Below are positions 9,534-18,327 of a stretch of DNA of 64,000 nucleotides, one piece after another; positions within the stretch are counted from its first letter, which is position 1; every line of letters begins with the position of its first letter. Both the position numbers and the translations under genes were made by a program. The notes beneath the pieces are model-generated. The model worked only from the letters and a program-made list of their open reading frames with translations, was not told the origin of the DNA and ran no database searches. Location: assembly GCA_964631865.1 (NCBI GenBank), contig CAZWAK010000002.1, positions 1-64,000 of the forward strand, in the 5' to 3' direction. Origin of the DNA: JAFDVL01 sp964631865 (GTDB taxonomy: Bacteria; Acidobacteriota; Blastocatellia; RBC074).

Positions 9534-10208
9534 ATGGGTTCTACTATGATTGCAGTCAGTACAAATTACCTTTCGATTATCAAAGCCTTACCACTTGATG
9601 CAATGACGATCTTTCGCAACATTGCGTGGGATGAATATAAGGCTATCGTCAAAGGGTTAGGCCATGCTCCTCGCATTCGAATGGCTTATGACAGAGGAAC
9701 ATTGCAGATTATGACTACATCACCGAAACACGAGCGCATCGCCGCGATGTTCGGCTGGTTAATGGCAGCCGTTGGAATTGCGTTGCAACAACCTATCGAA
9801 ACCATTCGTTCAGCCACTTTATCCAATGAAAAAGTAAAAAAGGGTACCGAAGCGGATGATTGCTTTTACATTCAAAACGCCCCGAAAGTAATTGGCAAAG
9901 ATATTGACCTTGATGTTGATCCGCCGCCTGACCTTGCGGTTGAGGTAGATATTACCAGCCCGTCGTTGAAGAAATTCCCGATTTATGCTGCTCTTGGCGT
10001 GCCTGAATTATGGCGCTACAAACGAAATCGGGTTCAATTCTTTCAATTAGTTGATGGCGACTACCAAGAGATTTCAGCCAGCTTGGCGCTTCCCTTTCTA
10101 ACGCCAGAAGTAATCGTCGAATACGTTCATCTGGGACTTGAAGAAGGGCAAGTAGCGGCGATGTCAGCTTTCGCTGATTGGGTCAGAGCTAACAAACCAA
10201 CCGCCTAA
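9534..10208 (+). CDS. Uma2-family (DUF820) PD-(D/E)XK nuclease-fold protein
   Basis: 224 residues with the signature of the Uma2 family: Y-D-R-G-T-L-Q-I-M-T-T-S-P-K-H-E near residue 55, then P-P-D-L-A-V-E-V-D (acidic active-site pair, about 122-131) and G-V-P-E-L-W-R-Y. These proteins have a restriction-endonuclease-like fold; they are abundant in cyanobacteria and other multicellular or soil bacteria, and their substrate is unknown. The gene is somewhat more AT-rich than its neighbours, begins 17 bp after the TPM gene behind a GAGG site, and ends 2 bp before the NtrX-like gene. It therefore sits inside what would otherwise be an ntrYX-type operon and may be a later insertion. Confidence 0.8.
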   Translation: MGSTMIAVSTNYLSIIKALPLDAMTIFRNIAWDEYKAIVKGLGHAPRIRMAYDRGTLQIMTTSPKHERIAAMFGWLMAAVGIALQQPIETIRSATLSNEKVKKGTEADDCFYIQNAPKVIGKDIDLDVDPPPDLAVEVDITSPSLKKFPIYAALGVPELWRYKRNRVQFFQLVDGDYQEISASLALPFLTPEVIVEYVHLGLEEGQVAAMSAFADWVRANKPTA

Positions 10209-10210
10209 CC

Positions 10211-11560
10211 ATGCCACATTCCATTCTCATCGTTGACGACGAACCCGGCATTCGCCAATCGCTGGCGGGCGTGTTTGAAGACGAGGGCTTTGACGTAGCG
10301 ACGGTCGAAAGCGGCGAACTCGCGTTGCGCGAATTTGAGCAGCGGTTGTACACCTGCGTGCTGCTCGACGTGTGGCTGCTGGGCATTGACGGCCTGGAAA
10401 CGCTGGAACGTTTGAAGACGGCGTACCCGGACATCAGCGTCGTGATGATTTCGGGGCATGGCAACATTGAAACGGCGGTGAAAGCCACGAAGCTCGGCGC
10501 GTTTGATTTTGTCGAGAAGCCGTTGTCGCTCGATAAAACGGTGCTGGTCGTCAAGAACGCGATCAAGCAGCGGGAACTCGAAGTCGCCAACACCGAAATG
10601 CGCGCGAAGCTCGAACGCGATTTTATGATGGTCGGCGATTCCGTGCCGATGCGCGCGCTGCGCCAGCAAATCAGCTATGCCGCGCCGACAACCGGGCGCG
10701 TGTTAATTTACGGCGAATCGGGCACGGGCAAGGAATTGGTCGCGCGCGCGCTGCACGCTCGTTCGTTGCGCGCGTCGCATCCGTTTGTCGAAGTGAATTG
10801 TGCGGCGATTCCTGAAGAGTTGATCGAATCCGAATTGTTCGGCCACGTCAAAGGCGCGTTCACAGGCGCGACGCAGGCCAAGCGCGGCAAGTTTGAGCAG
10901 GCCGATGATGCAACCTTGTTCCTCGACGAAATCGGCGACATGAGTTTGAAGACGCAATCGAAGGTTTTGCGCGCGCTCGAAGAACAACGCTTTCAACCCG
11001 TCGGTTCCGAAAGCACGATCACCGTTGATGTGCGCGTGATTGCGGCAACGAATAAAAAGCTTGAAGCCGAAATTGAACACGGTACGTTTCGCGCGGATTT
11101 GTTTTATCGCCTGAATGTGATTCCGTTTGAGATTCCGCCGCTGCGCGAACGGCTCGAAGACATTCCGCTGCTGGTCGAACATTTTAACCGCGAGTTTTCG
11201 CAATCCAACAAACGCGAGCCGAAAGCATTCACGACGATGGCGATTGAGCGGATGCAAAGTTACAACTGGCCGGGCAACGTGCGCGAACTGCGGAACACCG
11301 TCGAGCGCGTGATTATTATGCGTTTGGACGCGACGGTTGACGCCGACGATTTACCGATTCTGAGCGCCGATGCGCCCCCGGCTTCGAGTTACAACTTCGA
11401 TTCGTACCGCGAAGCATCGGAGGCTTACGAACGCGAATACATCATGCGCAAGCTGGCGGAAACCGACGGCAATGTGTCGCGGACGGCAGAGATTATGGGC
11501 ATTGACCGCAGCCATCTCTATCGCCGGATGAAGGCGCTTGGCATTCATTTCAAATCGTAA
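10211..11560 (+). CDS. NtrX-like sigma-54-dependent response regulator
   Basis: 449 residues with three domains. A receiver domain (about 1-120) has the phospho-acceptor Asp in LLDVWLLGIDGLE and the usual D-D pair near the start. An AAA+ sigma-54 activator domain (about 140-385) has Walker A GESGTGKE, the sigma-54-contacting GAFTGA loop, Walker B TLFLDEIGDM and an arginine-finger region. A C-terminal Fis-type helix-turn-helix completes it (GNVSRTAEIMGIDRSHLYRR). It should activate sigma-54 promoters when phosphorylated by the NtrY-like kinase encoded 2.7 kb upstream on the same strand. Its stop overlaps the Sua5 start as TAATG, so the two are translationally coupled. The target genes are not visible here. 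Confidence 0.92.
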   Translation: MPHSILIVDDEPGIRQSLAGVFEDEGFDVATVESGELALREFEQRLYTCVLLDVWLLGIDGLETLERLKTAYPDISVVMISGHGNIETAVKATKLGAFDFVEKPLSLDKTVLVVKNAIKQRELEVANTEMRAKLERDFMMVGDSVPMRALRQQISYAAPTTGRVLIYGESGTGKELVARALHARSLRASHPFVEVNCAAIPEELIESELFGHVKGAFTGATQAKRGKFEQADDATLFLDEIGDMSLKTQSKVLRALEEQRFQPVGSESTITVDVRVIAATNKKLEAEIEHGTFRADLFYRLNVIPFEIPPLRERLEDIPLLVEHFNREFSQSNKREPKAFTTMAIERMQSYNWPGNVRELRNTVERVIIMRLDATVDADDLPILSADAPPASSYNFDSYREASEAYEREYIMRKLAETDGNVSRTAEIMGIDRSHLYRRMKALGIHFKS

Positions 11561-12501
11561 TGCGCACCAAACTGACCAGTTCACCGGACGTCGCCGCACG
11601 GTATATTTTCTCCGGCGAAGTCGTCGCTTTTCCGACCGAAACCGTGTATGGCTTGGGCGCGAGCGTCTTTGACGAAGATGCTATCGAAAAGATTTTCATT
11701 GCCAAAGGTCGCCCCGCTGACAATCCATTGATTGCGCACATCGGCAGTCTCTCGCAACTCGATTTGCTTGCCAAAAACATTCCACCAGCCGCAGCGAAAT
11801 TGATTGACGGCTTCTTCCCTGGCCCGCTGACGTTGGTCTTGCCCAAACGCGCGGACGTCCCCGACATCGCCACCGCAGGCTTGGACACGATTGGCGTGCG
11901 GATGCCGCTGCACAAACTTGCGTTGACGTTTATTCGCGCTTGCCGAATGCCGTTGGTTGCGCCGTCCGCGAATCTTTCGGGCAAGCCGAGTCCGACGACC
12001 TGGCAGGCGGTCAAAGCGGATTTGGACGGACGCATCGCTTGTATTTTGAAGGGCGAGCCGACCGACGTGGGCTTGGAATCAACGGTTATAGACTGCACGG
12101 ACGATGTGCCGATTGTGCTGCGCGCGGGTGCGATTACGTTGGAGCAGTTGCAGGAAGTGATTCCCGAAACGCGACTCGCAACGCTGACGGCAACGGCTCC
12201 GGCGCGCAGTCCGGGGTTGAAGTACAAGCATTATGCGCCGCACGCGCAAGTGGTGATCGTTGCGGAAGCGGAAGCTATGATCCCCGCGAACAATGCAGCG
12301 TTCATCGGCTTGCATGCGCCTTCGTCTGCTTTCCAACACATTCAGCTTTGCGCGGACGTGACCGAATATGCGCAGAAGCTGTTTCAGTTTTTTCGGGATT
12401 GCGATGCGGCGGGCATCAACGTGATTTATTGCGAGGCAGTAGGTGAAGCAGGTTTGGGCTTGGCGTTGATGGATCGGCTCCGTCGCGCCGCTTCCTCATG
12501 A
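11560..12501 (+). CDS. sua5: L-threonylcarbamoyladenylate synthase (Sua5/YwlC)
   Basis: 313 residues. It makes threonylcarbamoyl-AMP from threonine, bicarbonate and ATP, the first step of the t6A modification at position 37 of ANN-decoding tRNAs. The YrdC-type domain covers about residues 1-200 (FPTETVYGLGASVF, KGRPADNPLI, APSANLSGKPSPTTW), followed by a linker with S-P-G-L-K-Y-K-H-Y-A-P and a C-terminal Sua5 domain. The full length shows it is the two-domain Sua5 type, not the short TsaC. Its start overlaps the NtrX-like stop. Its stop lies inside a TCATGA palindrome that is duplicated at the end of the convergent ctaB gene. Confidence 0.92.
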   Translation: MRTKLTSSPDVAARYIFSGEVVAFPTETVYGLGASVFDEDAIEKIFIAKGRPADNPLIAHIGSLSQLDLLAKNIPPAAAKLIDGFFPGPLTLVLPKRADVPDIATAGLDTIGVRMPLHKLALTFIRACRMPLVAPSANLSGKPSPTTWQAVKADLDGRIACILKGEPTDVGLESTVIDCTDDVPIVLRAGAITLEQLQEVIPETRLATLTATAPARSPGLKYKHYAPHAQVVIVAEAEAMIPANNAAFIGLHAPSSAFQHIQLCADVTEYAQKLFQFFRDCDAAGINVIYCEAVGEAGLGLALMDRLRRAASS

Positions 12502-12508
12502 ATTCAGC

Positions 12509-12679
12509 CATTCTCAATTTGGACAAATAGCAACGACATTCTTCATTTTTCCTTCTTCCTTTTTCATTGTTTGGCGGGCAATCTCTCTGGAAACAATGAA
12601 GAAGGAAGAATCAAGAATGAAAAATGTGTGTCGTTCAGGTGCGGAGAGAGACCAGATTTTTTCCAATTGAGAATGGCGG
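12509..12679. mobile_element. MITE-like 171-bp element with terminal inverted repeats, flanked by a 13-bp direct repeat
   Basis: TCATGAATTCAGC occurs at 12496-12508 and again at 12680-12692, like a target-site duplication. Between the copies, the ends are inverted repeats (CATTCTCAATT at 12509; AATTGAGAATG ending near 12675). The interior holds pyrimidine-rich heptamers (about 12537-12571) and their purine-rich inverse (about 12593-12627) around a TCATTGTTT/AAACAATGA stem, so the whole element folds as one long hairpin. There is no open frame for a transposase, so movement would need an enzyme in trans. It separates two convergent genes and probably also terminates both. Confidence 0.65.
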
Positions 12680-13579
12680 TCATGAATTCAGCACCATCAC
12701 AATGTAGAGCAGTGGCAGATACATCACAGAGGTTTTGAGCAGCGTGCGAGCATCGGTTTTGGTTTTCGTCGAGGCCGTATTGATGCTGACGTAGAGGAAC
12801 CATGTGCCCAACACAATCGCGGCAAACAAATACACCCAGCCTGACATCCCCAGGAAAAACGGCAGCAGGCTGACGGGCATCAGCAACGCCGCGTAGCCGA
12901 TAATTTGCAGCGACGTGGATTTCAAATCCGGCTCGACGACGGGCAGCATTTTGATGTCGGCACGCGCGTAATCTTCGGCGTACATCATCGCAATCGCGTG
13001 GAAATGGGGAAACTGCCAGAGCAACAAAATCCCGAACATCACCGCGCCGCCGACGGCCAATTCATTGCTCGCGGCAGCCCAACCGAGCAGCGGCGGCAAG
13101 GCACCGGGAAACGCGCCAATCGCCGTGCATAACGTCGTGCGTTGTTTGAGCGGCGTGTACATCAACACATAACTGACGAGCGCCGCCAAGCCTAACCACG
13201 CGGTTAGCGGATTTACGACTAACGCCAAATACGCTTCGCCGAGTGATGCGGTCAGCAAACCGAACATTAACGCCGCTGTCGCTGACAACTTTCCAACAGG
13301 TAACGGGCGGCGCATCGTCCGGCGCATCAATTTGTCGGACTCGCGTTCGAGGAATTGATTGAGCGTCGAAGTGCCGCTGCTGAGCAACGAAACGCCGAAG
13401 GCAAAATGCAAAAACTGAAGCCAGTGGATGCCGTTCCGCGAGGCCATACAAAAGCCTGCGAGCGCCGACAGCACCACCATAAATGTGATGCGCGGTTTGG
13501 TGAGTTCGAGATACGCACCGACCCGTTCACCGATAGTCAGCGGTTGATTGACAGCAATTGCATTGGCAGGCGTGGCCAT
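12680..13579 (-). CDS. ctaB: Protohaem IX farnesyltransferase (haem O synthase)
   Basis: 299 residues, a polytopic UbiA-family membrane enzyme that attaches a farnesyl group to haem b to give haem O, the precursor of the haem A needed by the oxidase encoded just upstream. Visible motifs are K-P-R-I-T-F near residue 28, the first prenyl-diphosphate-binding region N-Q-F-L-E-R-E-S-D-K-L-M-R-R-T-M-R-R-P, and the second acidic motif Y-A-E-D-Y-A-R-A-D-I-K-M-L. It is the last gene of the leftward respiratory operon, 27 bp after coxD. Haem A synthase (ctaA) is not in the window. Confidence 0.93.
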   Translation of the reverse strand: MATPANAIAVNQPLTIGERVGAYLELTKPRITFMVVLSALAGFCMASRNGIHWLQFLHFAFGVSLLSSGTSTLNQFLERESDKLMRRTMRRPLPVGKLSATAALMFGLLTASLGEAYLALVVNPLTAWLGLAALVSYVLMYTPLKQRTTLCTAIGAFPGALPPLLGWAAASNELAVGGAVMFGILLLWQFPHFHAIAMMYAEDYARADIKMLPVVEPDLKSTSLQIIGYAALLMPVSLLPFFLGMSGWVYLFAAIVLGTWFLYVSINTASTKTKTDARTLLKTSVMYLPLLYIVMVLNS

Positions 13580-13606
13580 AAGGTACTTCTGTGAGGACGA
13601 AATGAT

Positions 13607-14143
13607 TTAGTGCTTTGCGGCTCCTGCGGGCGAGGTCGAAGCCGCCGGTTTGGCGTCTTCCTTCTTCTCAGCACCAGCCGCTGGACTCGCTGCCGGAGCC
13701 GCTGTGGCTGGGCTTTGCGAAGTCGTGGCGGCGGGGGCAGCACCCGATGAATGCCCACCTTCGAGTGGCAGGTCGCGGCCTGTATAAATCGGTTTGGTGA
13801 ACGGCTGCGCGTCTTCGCGTGTGTTGATGTCCAGCAACGTGAAGGCGAGAAACAAACCGAGAAAGATCAGGCTCGAAAGAAAGGCGATCAGGTTGAATCG
13901 CTTGTCGTACTTCAAATGCATGAAATACAGACACACCAGTGTGGCTTTCGTCGTAGCAATCGCCATCGCGATGATAACGTTCGCCGCGCCCAGATCAATC
14001 TTCAGCCAGAGCGGAATGTAATAGGCCAGAACCGTGATGATCGTCAGAATCATCAGGCCAATCCAAACGCCCCAGTACATGCCGACCGAGGAAATGTGAT
14101 GATGCGTCGCGTGCGCGGAATGCTCCGTGTGATGTTCGCTCAT
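13607..14143 (-). CDS. Cytochrome c oxidase subunit IV (caa3-type, CoxD/CtaF-like)
   Basis: 178 residues. The His-rich N-terminus is followed by three membrane helices (about 20-45, 53-77 and 85-107), with the family signature A-T-T-K-A-T-L-V-C-L-Y-F-M-H-L-K. This is the small prokaryotic subunit IV of caa3/aa3 oxidases, which stabilises the complex. The last 60 residues are an Ala/Pro/Lys low-complexity tail not found in short homologues. Start at 14143 with GGTGAG upstream; 5 bp downstream of coxC. Confidence 0.85.
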   Translation of the reverse strand: MSEHHTEHSAHATHHHISSVGMYWGVWIGLMILTIITVLAYYIPLWLKIDLGAANVIIAMAIATTKATLVCLYFMHLKYDKRFNLIAFLSSLIFLGLFLAFTLLDINTREDAQPFTKPIYTGRDLPLEGGHSSGAAPAATTSQSPATAAPAASPAAGAEKKEDAKPAASTSPAGAAKH

Positions 14144-14148
14144 AATTT

Positions 14149-14820
14149 TTAGCTCACCAAATAAAGCAGCGGGAAGAGATAAATCCAGATCAAGTCCACC
14201 AGGTGCCAGTACAACCCGACGAGTTCGACTTGCGTGTAATAGGCGCTGTTATACTTGCCCTTCAAGGCGTTGAGCAGAATCCAGACCAACAAGCCAATGC
14301 CGACCGTGACGTGAATCCCGTGCAGCCCGGTCATCATAAAATACAGCGCGAAGTAGGTCTCAATGTGCGGCACGTAATGTTCCGGGAAGCTATAAAACTG
14401 TCCCGGCAACAAACCTTCGTGCCATTTGTGGCTGTACTCGAAATATTTGACCACCAAAAACGCGCAGGCACAGGCAATCGTAATCAGCAGGTTAATGATG
14501 ATGCCCCGTTTGTTGCTCGTTTGCGCCGAACGCACAGCCAGTGCCATCGTCAGCGAACTGAAAATCAGCACGGCAGTGTTCACGACGCCGAGACTTACGT
14601 CGAGATGTTCGTGCCCGGCCTTAAACGCTGCCGGATGCATGCTGAACATGATCGCGTAGCCTACGAACAAGCCGCCGAACATCAGAATTTCGGTCGCCAG
14701 GAACGTCCACATCCCCAGCTTCGCCGTGTCAAATTGCTGCTCGACATCGGTGAAGTGATGATGAAAGAACCAGGGATGTTCTTCGTGTTTTGGTTTTAAT
14801 TCATCAACTGCTTGTGCCAT
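14149..14820 (-). CDS. coxC: Cytochrome c oxidase subunit III
   Basis: 223 residues with the subunit III helices and conserved features: F-L-A-T-E-I-L-M-F-G-G-L-F near residue 42, the T-G-L-H-G-I-H-V motif near 160, and W-H-L-V-D-L-I-W-I near the C-terminus. It packs against subunit I in the membrane and supports proton uptake and turnover stability. It overlaps the end of coxA by 17 bp, indicating translational coupling, with GGAG 10 bp before its ATG. Confidence 0.93.
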   Translation of the reverse strand: MAQAVDELKPKHEEHPWFFHHHFTDVEQQFDTAKLGMWTFLATEILMFGGLFVGYAIMFSMHPAAFKAGHEHLDVSLGVVNTAVLIFSSLTMALAVRSAQTSNKRGIIINLLITIACACAFLVVKYFEYSHKWHEGLLPGQFYSFPEHYVPHIETYFALYFMMTGLHGIHVTVGIGLLVWILLNALKGKYNSAYYTQVELVGLYWHLVDLIWIYLFPLLYLVS

Positions 14821-16456
14821 GCACTGCTCCTTCTAAATTGCCAGGTTTCTTGGGCGGGACAGGTACGCCGTAATCGTACGGCCCAATCTTAGTGCTCGGT
14901 TGCTTCTCGAAATTATGCAGCGGCGGTGGCGACGTGGTTTGCCATTCGAGCGTCAAACCGCCCCACGGATTCGCCGGAGCCAACGCGCCAACTTTCAAGG
15001 ACGCCAACAGATACGCGACCATAATCAGGAAGCCCAAGCCTAAAATCCACGAGCCAACGGTCGAGACTTGATGCAAGGTTTGGAATTCCGGCAGGTAATC
15101 GTAGTACCGACGCGGCATGCCTTTCGAGCCGAGCACGAACTGTGTCAGGAACGTGACGTTGAAGCCGATGAACACCAGCGCGCAGGACAAGCGTGCCAGC
15201 TTTTCGTTGTACATCCGCCCCGTCATCTTCGGCCACCAGTAATGCAAGCCGCCGTAAAACGCGATCACGGTTCCGCCCATCATCACGTAGTGGAAATGCG
15301 CGACGACGAAGTAGGTGTCGGTCAAATGAACGTCCACCGACAACGCGCCCAAAAAGATGCCGGTCAAGCCGCCAATCGTGAAGAGGAAGAGAAACGACAA
15401 CGCATAGAGCATCGGCGTTTCCAGCGTGATCGAGCCTTTATACATCGTCGCCGTCCAGTTGAAGACCTTAATGCCGGACGGAATCGCGACCAAGAACGTC
15501 AGGAACGAGAACACCATCGAAGCGAACGCCGATTGACCGCTCACGAACATGTGATGCCCCCACACGAGGAAGCCGATGATCGCAATGGCGACCGACGACA
15601 TGCCGATGGCTTTGTAACCGAAGATCGCTTTCTTCGAGAAGGTCGGAATGATTTCGCTGATGATCGCCATGCCCGGCAGAATCATGATGTAGACCGCCGG
15701 ATGCGAATAGAACCAGAAGAAGTGCTGGAACAAGACCGCGTCGCCGCCTTTGGCCGGATCGAAAATCCCCACGCCCCAGGCGCGCTCCACAATCAGCATC
15801 AACAGCGTGATGGCGAGCACGGGCGTCGCCAAGACCTGAATCAACGCTGTCGCGTAAATGCCCCAGCAGAACAGCGGCATGCGGCTCCAGGTCATGCCCG
15901 GCGCGCGCAGCTTATGCGTCGTTGCGATGAAGTTCAGCCCCGTCAGAATCGAGGAAAAGCCCAGCACGAACGCGCCGAACACCATCCAGACAACGCTGCC
16001 CGATGTGCCCGAACTGTACGGCGTGTAAAACGTCCAGCCTGTGTCCACGCCACCGCCAATGATTGCGCCGACGGCAATGATTGCGCCTGCCACGTAGATG
16101 TAATAACTGAAGATGTTCAGACGCGGGAACGCCACGTCTTTTGTCCCCAGCAACAACGGCAGGACAAAATTACCGAGCGAAGCGGGGACTGCCGGGATGA
16201 TAAATAGGAACACCATAATCGCGCCGTGCAACGTGAACACAACGTTGTACTGATGCGCAGTCATAATGGTTTTGCCCGGCGTGAACAACTCAAAGCGAAC
16301 GAGCAAGGCCATGATGCCGCCGAGACCGAACATCAACAGCACCGAAACCAGATACATTAACCCGATGCGTTTGTGATCGAGCGTATAAATCCACGACCAA
16401 AGGGTCTTGCCGCCTTCTTGATAAAAACTGGCGTGTCCGTGATTCTCTTCTGCCAT
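14804..16456 (-). CDS. coxA: Cytochrome c oxidase subunit I, A2-type haem-copper oxidase
   Basis: 550 residues and about 12 membrane helices. It holds haem a and the haem a3-CuB site and pumps protons while reducing O2. The ligands are visible: H in TLHGAIMVF, the CuB His of the YSHPAVY motif, the H-H pair in WGHHMFVSG, and the two His in VVAHFHYVM. The helix VI motif reads F-W-F-Y-S-H-P-A-V-Y rather than G-H-P-E-V, so the Glu of A1 oxidases is replaced by the Tyr-Ser pair that defines the A2 class, as in Rhodothermus and Thermus caa3 enzymes. Start preceded by GAGGAG. It lies between coxB and coxC in the ACIII operon. Confidence 0.95.
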   Translation of the reverse strand: MAEENHGHASFYQEGGKTLWSWIYTLDHKRIGLMYLVSVLLMFGLGGIMALLVRFELFTPGKTIMTAHQYNVVFTLHGAIMVFLFIIPAVPASLGNFVLPLLLGTKDVAFPRLNIFSYYIYVAGAIIAVGAIIGGGVDTGWTFYTPYSSGTSGSVVWMVFGAFVLGFSSILTGLNFIATTHKLRAPGMTWSRMPLFCWGIYATALIQVLATPVLAITLLMLIVERAWGVGIFDPAKGGDAVLFQHFFWFYSHPAVYIMILPGMAIISEIIPTFSKKAIFGYKAIGMSSVAIAIIGFLVWGHHMFVSGQSAFASMVFSFLTFLVAIPSGIKVFNWTATMYKGSITLETPMLYALSFLFLFTIGGLTGIFLGALSVDVHLTDTYFVVAHFHYVMMGGTVIAFYGGLHYWWPKMTGRMYNEKLARLSCALVFIGFNVTFLTQFVLGSKGMPRRYYDYLPEFQTLHQVSTVGSWILGLGFLIMVAYLLASLKVGALAPANPWGGLTLEWQTTSPPPLHNFEKQPSTKIGPYDYGVPVPPKKPGNLEGAVHGTSS

Positions 16457-16483
16457 ATAAAACTCCTCGTTAGGACAGCGACG

Positions 16484-17437
16484 TTATTGCAAACTCTTGA
16501 TGTAGGCAATCAAAGCATTCATTTCGGTTTGTTTGACCAGCCCTTGATAACTCGGCATCACAGGAGAAAAGTTCGCTGCGATTTTCGCCTGCGGATTCAA
16601 AATAGATTCGCGGATGAACTCTTCATCCACCGTAACACTGGCTCCGGTTGTCAGCGGCTGCGGTTTGCCGAAAATGCCTTTGAAGGAAGGCCCTGTCAAT
16701 TGGCTGCCATCCACCGAGTGGCAAGTATTACAGCCTTTGGCTGTGTATAACTGCTTGCCCCAGGCTTCAGGAGCTAGACCATCAGGCGGTTTGGGACCTT
16801 CGATGAACCATTTGTCGTACTCGGCTTTTGGCATCACATAAACCTTCGCCAACATGCCCGAATGCCCATCGCCACAATATTCCGTGCAAAACACCTGATG
16901 CTCGCCCACGCCTTTCGGCTCGAACCAAAGCGTCGTGTAGCGACCGGGCGGCAAGTCGGACTTCACGCGGAAATCTGGGATAAAGAAGCTATGAATCACA
17001 TCTTCGCTCGTCATAATGAGCTTGATTTTTTTGCCTTCCGGCAGATGCAATTCATTCAATTCTTTGGTTCCGTCGCGATGCTCAAAGCGCCAGCCCCATT
17101 TGTAACCCGTGATGTAAATTTCTTCCGCATCGGCGGGCGGAACACCTAGCGCCATAAAATCCCAGAAGCCCCAAATCGCCACGATGAAGACGAGAATCAG
17201 CGGGATCACGCTCCACGTCAATTCCAAGCCTAAATGGTGCGTGATGCGCGGCGTGGGTTTATGTTCTTCGCCCGGTTTCAAACGATATTTGTACACGAAC
17301 CACGCGCCCGGCCCAATGACCAGGATGAACAGCACAACGCTCAGCCAGAAGATGAAACCGTAGAGCAGGTCTACGTTCACCGCGTTGTAGGAATCTGCCG
17401 GGGGCATGAACGGTGCCCATTGCAAAAGGATATTCAT
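16484..17437 (-). CDS. coxB: Cytochrome c oxidase subunit II with fused cytochrome c domain (caa3 type)
   Basis: 317 residues. Two N-terminal membrane helices anchor a periplasmic CuA cupredoxin domain whose ligands are visible: H in DVIHSFFIPDF, and C-T-E-Y-C-G-D-G-H-S-G-M, which supplies both Cys, the second His and the Met. A C-terminal domain (about 225-317) carries C-N-T-C-H and a distal Met (SPVMPSY), making this a caa3 oxidase that can accept electrons directly from ACIII. Its ATG overlaps the sco stop as ATGA. Confidence 0.95.
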   Translation of the reverse strand: MNILLQWAPFMPPADSYNAVNVDLLYGFIFWLSVVLFILVIGPGAWFVYKYRLKPGEEHKPTPRITHHLGLELTWSVIPLILVFIVAIWGFWDFMALGVPPADAEEIYITGYKWGWRFEHRDGTKELNELHLPEGKKIKLIMTSEDVIHSFFIPDFRVKSDLPPGRYTTLWFEPKGVGEHQVFCTEYCGDGHSGMLAKVYVMPKAEYDKWFIEGPKPPDGLAPEAWGKQLYTAKGCNTCHSVDGSQLTGPSFKGIFGKPQPLTTGASVTVDEEFIRESILNPQAKIAANFSPVMPSYQGLVKQTEMNALIAYIKSLQ

Positions 17438-18327
17438 AACGATTGCTCTTTAATATTCGGCTCGACCGGCGTCGGGTCTTCGTCCCACACGTTCCGGCGA
17501 ACGCCCTGGAATTCACGCCGCCACAAAACAAACAGCATGAGTCCCAGCACGAACACGATCAACACGCCACCCACTTTCATCGTGTTGGTGGCAGCCATCA
17601 CATACGACCGCGCGTTCGGGTCGTATTTGTAGCAGTACAACATGAAGCGGTCGCTGAGCGTGCCGATTTTGCCCTGCGAGGCTTCGGCGAGCGCCAGCCG
17701 CATGTCGCGCTGCGGATAATCTATGCCATTCAAATAGCGCGAAACTTTGCCGTCCGGCGTCAGGATCATCGTCACCGAAGGATGCGCGAATTGTTTGGTG
17801 TCTTCGTCCCACTTGAAGCCGAAGCCGACCTGCTCTGCTAATTTTTTAGCATTGCCGTCCTTGTCCACCAGCACGTGCCAGCCTTTTTCTGCGCCGGGTC
17901 GCGTGTACTCCTGAAAGATCGAATTCTTCTTCGCCGCCGCCAGCACGGCGGTTTCCTTCGGATCGAAGCTGATCGTGACGACTTCGATTTCTTTCCCCGG
18001 CGTGTACGGCACTTGTTTGAGCGACCGCACCACGCCTTCCAACACCATCCCGCACAGCATCGGGCACGAGTAGTAGACCAGATTCAGCACGACCGGACGG
18101 CCTTTGCCGAAGTAATCTTGCAGCGCGACGGTTTGCCCGGTTTCGTCAATGAACGTCAGGTTCGCGTCCACCTGCGCGTTCAGCTTTTCCTGCAAGCTGA
18201 CGTCCTGAATCTCGCGCGGCTTTTGCTCCGGGTTGACCAGAACTTGTGCCTGGAGACTGCTGCTCAAAATGAGCCAGGCAACGAGCGCGAGCGCCGCAAA
18301 TCTGAATTGTTTACAACTTGAAATCAT
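17434..18327 (-). CDS. SCO1/SenC-family copper chaperone with C-terminal membrane anchor
   Basis: 297 residues: signal peptide, thioredoxin-like SCO domain with the copper-binding C-P-M-L-C near residue 90 and the distal His in QFAHPSVTMIL, then an extra C-terminal transmembrane helix (VGGVLIVFVLGLMLFVLW). SCO proteins deliver copper to, or reduce, the CuA site of subunit II, which is encoded immediately downstream with a 4-bp overlap. The C-terminal anchor is typical of SCO proteins encoded in ACIII clusters. Its ATG directly follows the stop of the small membrane protein gene. Confidence 0.92.
   Translation of the reverse strand: MISSCKQFRFAALALVAWLILSSSLQAQVLVNPEQKPREIQDVSLQEKLNAQVDANLTFIDETGQTVALQDYFGKGRPVVLNLVYYSCPMLCGMVLEGVVRSLKQVPYTPGKEIEVVTISFDPKETAVLAAAKKNSIFQEYTRPGAEKGWHVLVDKDGNAKKLAEQVGFGFKWDEDTKQFAHPSVTMILTPDGKVSRYLNGIDYPQRDMRLALAEASQGKIGTLSDRFMLYCYKYDPNARSYVMAATNTMKVGGVLIVFVLGLMLFVLWRREFQGVRRNVWDEDPTPVEPNIKEQSL

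Noticed and set aside
15068..16207. Long antisense open frame opposite coxA
   Set aside because: Same reasons: composition is Arg/His/Asp-rich and the opposite strand encodes an unmistakable oxidase subunit.
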